A DNA stretch of 64,000 nucleotides from assembly GCF_002013915.1 (NCBI RefSeq), contig NZ_MBTF01000034.1, positions 310,001-374,000 of the forward strand, in the 5' to 3' direction. This stretch comes from Mucilaginibacter pedocola. Lineage in GTDB: Bacteria; Bacteroidota; Bacteroidia; Sphingobacteriales; Sphingobacteriaceae. The position numbers and the translations under genes are program-made. Positions 60,463 through 64,000 of this stretch are shown here, piece after piece. The stretch's first letter is position 1. Each line of letters starts with the position of its first letter. Below the pieces are notes generated by a model that was not told where the DNA came from, did no database searches, and saw only the letters and a program-made list of their open reading frames with translations.

Positions 60463-61383
60463 TTAAAGCATTCGGTTGCGTTTGATGAGGTATTCGTTCA
60501 GGATATTGGTGTAGCCCTGCTCAATGTCGGCATCCACAATATCAATGTGGTACTGGGCGCATTTAAGTTCCAGTTGATGGCGGTATTCTTTAATAGAGGC
60601 TATATAGCTATCGCGGATTTTATTGGGATGCACGCGCACCTCTTCGCCCGTTTCTATATCCACAAAATGGTGCGGGCGGTTATCAAAGTCGAAATCGAGC
60701 TCTTTTTGTTTGCTGGTAACGTTGAAAATCACCACCTCGTGCTTTTTGTATTTAAGGTGCTGTATGGCAGCGAACAGGTCCTTAGTTTTTTGCGGGTTGA
60801 GGCTATTCTCCAGCATATCGCTAAAGATGATAACCATTGAGCGCTGGTGTATCTCGCCCGCCAAGTGATGGAGCACAGCAGAAATATTGGTGGCGGTATT
60901 GGCTTTAGGGTTGTTGTAGGCCTTCTCTAACTGGGCATACAAATAAAAAAGGTGCGCCGATGTAGAGCGCGCCGGGCTCATCCAGTCCATTTTTTCAGAG
61001 AACAGGCAAAGCCCGAAGGCATCGCGTTGTTTCTTGAACAGGTACATCAGCGAGGCAATGGCATAAACCGAGAATTGCAGCTTGCTGGTGCCCTCTGCCG
61101 GGAAATTCATGGATGAGGAGGTATCCAGCAGTAAATAACAACGCAGGTTGGTTTCTTCTTCGAACTGTTTTACGAACAATTTATCGGTACGGGCAAGCAG
61201 TTTCCAATCGATATTTTTTACCGATTCGCCGCTGTTATACAACCTATGCTCAGCAAACTCAACAGAAAAGCCATGGAAAGGGCTTTGATGCAGCCCCGTA
61301 ATAAAACCTTCAACAACCTGCCGGGCAAGCAGCTCCAGATTGGCCAATTGGCGTACGTGTTGGTTGGTGTTTAACTGAGGCAT
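60463..61383 (-). CDS. DUF58 domain protein (VWA-like)
   Basis: The 306-residue protein matches the DUF58 family: N-terminal GFHSPFHG-like segment (QSPFHGFSVEFAEHRLYNSGESVKNIDWKLLARTDKLFVKQFEEET, quoted in parts) and a von Willebrand A-like fold with the metal-site DTSSSM. DUF58 proteins usually work with a MoxR AAA+ ATPase; none is within 2.5 kb here. It has no membrane helix. Role is probably in complex assembly or metal insertion, an inference. Confidence 0.85.
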   Translation of the reverse strand: MPQLNTNQHVRQLANLELLARQVVEGFITGLHQSPFHGFSVEFAEHRLYNSGESVKNIDWKLLARTDKLFVKQFEEETNLRCYLLLDTSSSMNFPAEGTSKLQFSVYAIASLMYLFKKQRDAFGLCLFSEKMDWMSPARSTSAHLFYLYAQLEKAYNNPKANTATNISAVLHHLAGEIHQRSMVIIFSDMLENSLNPQKTKDLFAAIQHLKYKKHEVVIFNVTSKQKELDFDFDNRPHHFVDIETGEEVRVHPNKIRDSYIASIKEYRHQLELKCAQYHIDIVDADIEQGYTNILNEYLIKRNRML

Positions 61384-61463
61384 ACGCTAAGGTAGTGGTT
61401 TCGTTGTGAAACGCTAAATACAAACGCACGCGGAAGCGAAATATTTCGGCATGCATTGCTCAG

Positions 61464-61570
61464 CCGTCGGTTAAAACCGACGGCAATGAAAGTGGGGCGC
61501 TTGCTGGTTGCATGGATAATGAGTACCCCAACTTCATTGCCGTCACATTAATGTGATGGAGGACGGCATA
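61464..61570. repeat. Palindromic element with CCGTCGG / GACGGCAATGAA arms
   Basis: A 7-bp GC-rich hairpin (CCGTCGG-TTAAAA-CCGACGG, 61464-61483) overlaps a long inverted pair GACGGCAATGAA (61479-61490) and TTCATTGCCGTC (61533-61544). A further GACGGC unit lies at about 61562-61570. It lies between the DUF58 and DUF2490 genes. Confidence 0.7.
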
Positions 61571-61592
61571 GCTATTCAGCTAAGAAAAGCGC

Positions 61593-62312
61593 CTAAAACC
61601 TTGTATAAAACGCAGTTTGCACCACATGGTTTACAGTGTAAGCAGTGGCCTGTTTGGTGTATTGGTTAAGATACCCCACCTCGGCATCGAACTTTTTGCT
61701 GAAACGGAAACCGATGGCGCCATAAGCACGATTTTGGTCGAAGAAGTGTTTGTTTACTTTGTTCTTGTTCTGCACGTTCAGGAAAACTTCATTCTGCAAA
61801 GCAAAGAACGGGCCTTTGGTAAATACCGAATCGCTTTTGAAAGGGATAACCGCACGGGCAAAATAACGGAAGCGCTGGGCGAAATAACTATCGTTGGCGG
61901 TTGCTGATGTATTGCCAAGAAAGCGCTGTTCTAACCTTAGGCGGTGCTGCAAAGTTGCGTTACGGCTTATTTTATGGTTGTAGATAAATTGCTCCCAAAT
62001 TCGGCTCTCGGAGCGGAAGGTATGGGCACCCGTTCCCGTGCGCCCGTTTGCGGTTACATAAGCATAACCTAATGCGCCTATTTTATTATTGGCGAAGTAA
62101 TAGTTTACTGATGGGCGCAGTAATATATTCCGTAAGTAATCGAACTGGTCGGCAGAGCGAAACTGCCCGTCGAAGGACATGCCCCAGTGCTGCGAAAACC
62201 TTTGTGTATGGAACAGGGCGGCCCAGCCCGAAAATTGGTTATCCTGCGCCAATAGCTTACAGGGCGCCAAAAGCGTAAAAAGCAGCGAAAGCTGTAATAA
62301 TTTCTTCTTCAT
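61593..62312 (-). CDS. DUF2490 outer-membrane protein
   Basis: The 239-residue protein has a signal peptide (LLQLSLLFTLLAPCKLLAQ) and an alternating, aromatic-rich beta-barrel-like sequence ending AFYTRF. GWAALFHTQRF, LRNILLRPSVNYYF and QFIYNHKISRNATLQHRLRLEQRF are typical of DUF2490. It is probably a small outer-membrane barrel of unknown function. Confidence 0.8.
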   Translation of the reverse strand: MKKKLLQLSLLFTLLAPCKLLAQDNQFSGWAALFHTQRFSQHWGMSFDGQFRSADQFDYLRNILLRPSVNYYFANNKIGALGYAYVTANGRTGTGAHTFRSESRIWEQFIYNHKISRNATLQHRLRLEQRFLGNTSATANDSYFAQRFRYFARAVIPFKSDSVFTKGPFFALQNEVFLNVQNKNKVNKHFFDQNRAYGAIGFRFSKKFDAEVGYLNQYTKQATAYTVNHVVQTAFYTRF

Positions 62313-62473
62313 AAAATAGCGGGTACGCGCAGCCAGTACGCATGGTTAATGGTTAAGCCTAAGCGTGGGGGGCACAGCTTGTTGTTGGCTTACGCCATCA
62401 AAAATAACATTTTAGATGTTAATTGATCCTTAAATTTTAAAGCCGCGCAACTTTGTGTAAATAAGGCAAGGTC

Positions 62474-63073
62474 TTAAAATTTGACATTAAACCGTGGCAG
62501 AAAGAATCCTTTTATGCAATTGGGGTTTCTTATGCATATTTGAACGTGATTCTTTTCTTTGAAACCTGCATTTGGGTAAGGAAATTCACCTTCAGTAAAC
62601 ATGCCTCTTACGGAATCATAACGATTTGATGGTTCGTTATTATTATGGATAGTTTCAATTACTGCGCAATCTAAATGTCGCATCAGCAACTCGTTCGATT
62701 TTCCAATTTTTAAATTTTCAGGTAGTTGTAAGCCTTCTGTTTCCAAAAGATCTTTTAGTGTTTCATACCCACTTTTTAGAATTTGCAGATTTGAAAACTC
62801 AGTAAGGTCGAGGCAATGCTTTAGATCGATCACTGCGCCAAGTACCGCAGGAGTACTTATCTTCTGGGTGCGCTTTTTAGAATTCCGTTGTAGTTCTTCG
62901 GCAAAGTCGAGAGCCCTTGCGGGACTATTCTCCCAAAAGTATATGCCATGCCCGAGCCAATCGTATGAATTGGTGCTTTTTCTTAGTTGTTCCTGACCTA
63001 ATATTACTTTATCCCGCAGCTCGATGTCGCATCCATGAAAGCCAAGTACTAATCCTGACCTATCGGAATACAT
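62474..63073 (-). CDS. Putative PARP-like ADP-ribosyltransferase, toxin candidate
   Basis: The 199-residue protein has no signal peptide. The start has VLGFHGCD, followed after about 27 residues by DWLGHGIYFWENSPARALDFAEE. This resembles the H...Y pattern of PARP/diphtheria-toxin-like ADP-ribosyltransferases (HG, then G-x-GIYF). A candidate third motif Glu lies in CAVIETIH or MFTEGE, but its place is not certain. It overlaps a 57-codon upstream gene by 25 bases, and its start is preceded by a strong AAGGAG, uncommon in this window. The region is visibly more A+T-rich than its neighbours, a sign of transfer. Confidence 0.6.
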   Translation of the reverse strand: MYSDRSGLVLGFHGCDIELRDKVILGQEQLRKSTNSYDWLGHGIYFWENSPARALDFAEELQRNSKKRTQKISTPAVLGAVIDLKHCLDLTEFSNLQILKSGYETLKDLLETEGLQLPENLKIGKSNELLMRHLDCAVIETIHNNNEPSNRYDSVRGMFTEGEFPYPNAGFKEKNHVQICIRNPNCIKGFFLPRFNVKF

Positions 63074-63222
63074 ATCTCCTTGTATGCGTTTGAAACGTTG
63101 CCGGCTTTAGTTAAAATACCGAGTTTCTTTAGGAAAGCTGTTGTCTTAGATTTATCTCTGGCAATCTCCTTCCCATTCTTTCGAATCGAAAGAGCCACAG
63201 ACTTTATTTCTTTATCGCTCAT
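63049..63222 (-). CDS. Small basic protein upstream of the ART-like gene, antitoxin candidate
   Basis: This 57-residue ORF begins MSDKEIKSVALSIRKNG, then KEIARDKSKTTAFLKKLGIL and ends ...NAYKEICIPIGQD, quoted in parts. It is basic and probably helical. The pattern [K]xxAxxFLxxxGILxKxG is familiar from small Bacteroidota proteins that precede toxins. Its last 25 bases overlap the ART-like gene, so translation is probably coupled. It has no SD site itself, but a perfect TATATTTG box (63249-63256) and a 12-bp palindrome (63268-63279) lie upstream. Confidence 0.65.
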   Translation of the reverse strand: MSDKEIKSVALSIRKNGKEIARDKSKTTAFLKKLGILTKAGNVSNAYKEICIPIGQD

Positions 63223-63248
63223 GGGAAGTTAAAATTAATAGCCTCTAA

Positions 63249-63279
63249 CAAATATAACTATAATCTACAACATATGTTG
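63249..63279 (-). promoter_or_regulatory. Minus-7 box and palindromic operator candidate of the two-gene module
   Basis: On the minus strand a perfect TATATTTG box (63249-63256) lies 26 bases before the small gene. The 12-bp perfect palindrome CAACATATGTTG (63268-63279) is just upstream, where a repressor would block the promoter. No clear TTTG element is seen. Confidence 0.5.
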
Positions 63280-63285
63280 GGTTTG

Positions 63286-64000
63286 TTACTCCTTAAATTT
63301 CGCTATTCGTTTCCTGCCCAGGTCGAATGATAACCTGAAGGCTTCCTGGTTACTACCGCTGCTAAACGGCGTTTGGTGGAAGCTCAAAATAAACTGACCG
63401 GTTAGGCCTTTGTATAAAAATGGCGTGTAAATAATATCCAGCCTGTTGTAGGTTTTGTATTGGTAATAAGCATCGCCGTAAGCCACGGCATGCCCGTCGC
63501 CTTTGTAAAACTCATCGTACAGGGCAAAGCGTTTGTAACTTAAGAAGGCATTGGCAACAAAGCCGGCAGGTTTTTTAAAACCCGATACATTACGTTCCCG
63601 CTCGAACGACATCATGCCACCTGCTTCGATATTTAATGAATCGAGGAAGGTTCTATGGCTAAAGTTCGCACCCAATTTTAACTGTATGGCGCCGTTATCG
63701 CGTATGTGGTCATCAGGAATGGGGATGGCGGGGCCGGCATCGTGCAGTAAAAAGAAATAATCGGCAACGTAAAGCGGGCCTTTTTTAAAGGGCTGGTACT
63801 TGCCCGAAAAGCCAAACAGGAACTGCTCGCGTTCGGTATCGGTTTGGCGGCTTGTCCAATCTATCCAAACGGCTTGTTTAAAATTGCCCACATGGTATTG
63901 GGCGTATAAACCTTCTACATTGGGGCGGAAGTACCGCAACGTATCGTTCAACAAGGCACGCGGATAATCGGTAAGCAAACCTTCGCGCGGGAACATACCG
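63286..64000 (-). CDS. Outer-membrane beta-barrel protein, 5' end beyond the window
   Basis: The visible 236-residue part is the C-terminal end of a larger beta-barrel protein: alternating aromatic strands (GLYAQYHVGNFKQAVWIDW, LYVADYFFLLHDAG, FILSFHQTPF) and a final LSFDLGRKRIAKFKE. The frame stays open through the window edge, and the Met at 63996 lacks a signal peptide after it, so it is not the real start. The family is not recognised. Confidence 0.65.
   Translation of the reverse strand, partial: GMFPREGLLTDYPRALLNDTLRYFRPNVEGLYAQYHVGNFKQAVWIDWTSRQTDTEREQFLFGFSGKYQPFKKGPLYVADYFFLLHDAGPAIPIPDDHIRDNGAIQLKLGANFSHRTFLDSLNIEAGGMMSFERERNVSGFKKPAGFVANAFLSYKRFALYDEFYKGDGHAVAYGDAYYQYKTYNRLDIIYTPFLYKGLTGQFILSFHQTPFSSGSNQEAFRLSFDLGRKRIAKFKE

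Noticed and set aside
1..64000. tRNA, rRNA or CRISPR array
   Set aside because: No T-loop pattern in a cloverleaf context, no rRNA segment and no regularly spaced direct repeats with spacers were found by eye.

Overview
The window looks like a chromosomal segment from a member of the Bacteroidota, most likely Sphingobacteriaceae and close to Mucilaginibacter or Pedobacter. The evidence is a type IX secretion C-terminal sorting domain, two TonB-dependent receptors of the outer-membrane beta-barrel family, a putative porin, DUF5606 and DUF2490 proteins, an ECF sigma operon with a Spy-like third gene, a Bacteroidota-type LeuRS, and promoters of the TTG/TTTG - about 16-23 nt - TAnnTTTG type. The placement rests on recognised families; no database was searched. 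I see no rRNA, tRNA, CRISPR array, intact insertion sequence or prophage.

Layout. 1-8.7 kb: DinB protein; the lpxK-punA-porin operon (minus strand); an orphan DUF433 antitoxin-like gene; an amino acid permease; a PAP2 phosphatase; two membrane or secreted proteins. 8.8-18.3 kb: M3 oligoendopeptidase flanked by perfect palindromes, an epimerase-like protein, an overlapping UbiA prenyltransferase and Crp/Fnr pair, an SDR oxidoreductase with an AraC regulator, EngB, a VOC protein and a class A beta-lactamase-like protein. 18.4-21.7 kb: Kup potassium transporter with an unusual leader that carries a short ORF matching the Kup N-terminus, then a T9SS cargo protein. 21.9-29.9 kb: FAH hydrolase, M23 peptidase, Bcp peroxidase, a sigma factor with a repeat-rich membrane partner and a Spy-like protein, DUF1634, and a CDF metal exporter beside a small cysteine-loop membrane protein. 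29.9-48.6 kb: Dabb protein, DUF5606, cyclophilin, a secreted GATase1-like protein, an alpha/beta hydrolase, two TonB-type receptors, an S41 peptidase, KTSC, RlmH, a membrane MutS-like ATPase, LeuRS and an acyltransferase. 48.8-60.3 kb: a class III aminotransferase, then a glycan region with a GT4/toroid fusion protein, a second GT4, a DUF5695 protein and a GH130 protein. 60.4-64 kb: DUF58, DUF2490, a putative PARP-like ADP-ribosyltransferase with an overlapping 57-codon partner gene, and an outer-membrane protein cut by the window end.

Most of the window is ordinary housekeeping chromosome. The points most worth following are the A+T-rich two-gene module at 62.5-63.2 kb (possible toxin-antitoxin or defence pair), the kup leader with its N-terminal copy, promoter and terminator-like hairpin, the eightfold FxxPxxYF repeat protein behind the sigma factor, the glycan cluster, and several families of long intergenic palindromes. 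Several gene starts were moved from the longest frame to a downstream ATG or GTG because of motif position, family length or an upstream promoter box.
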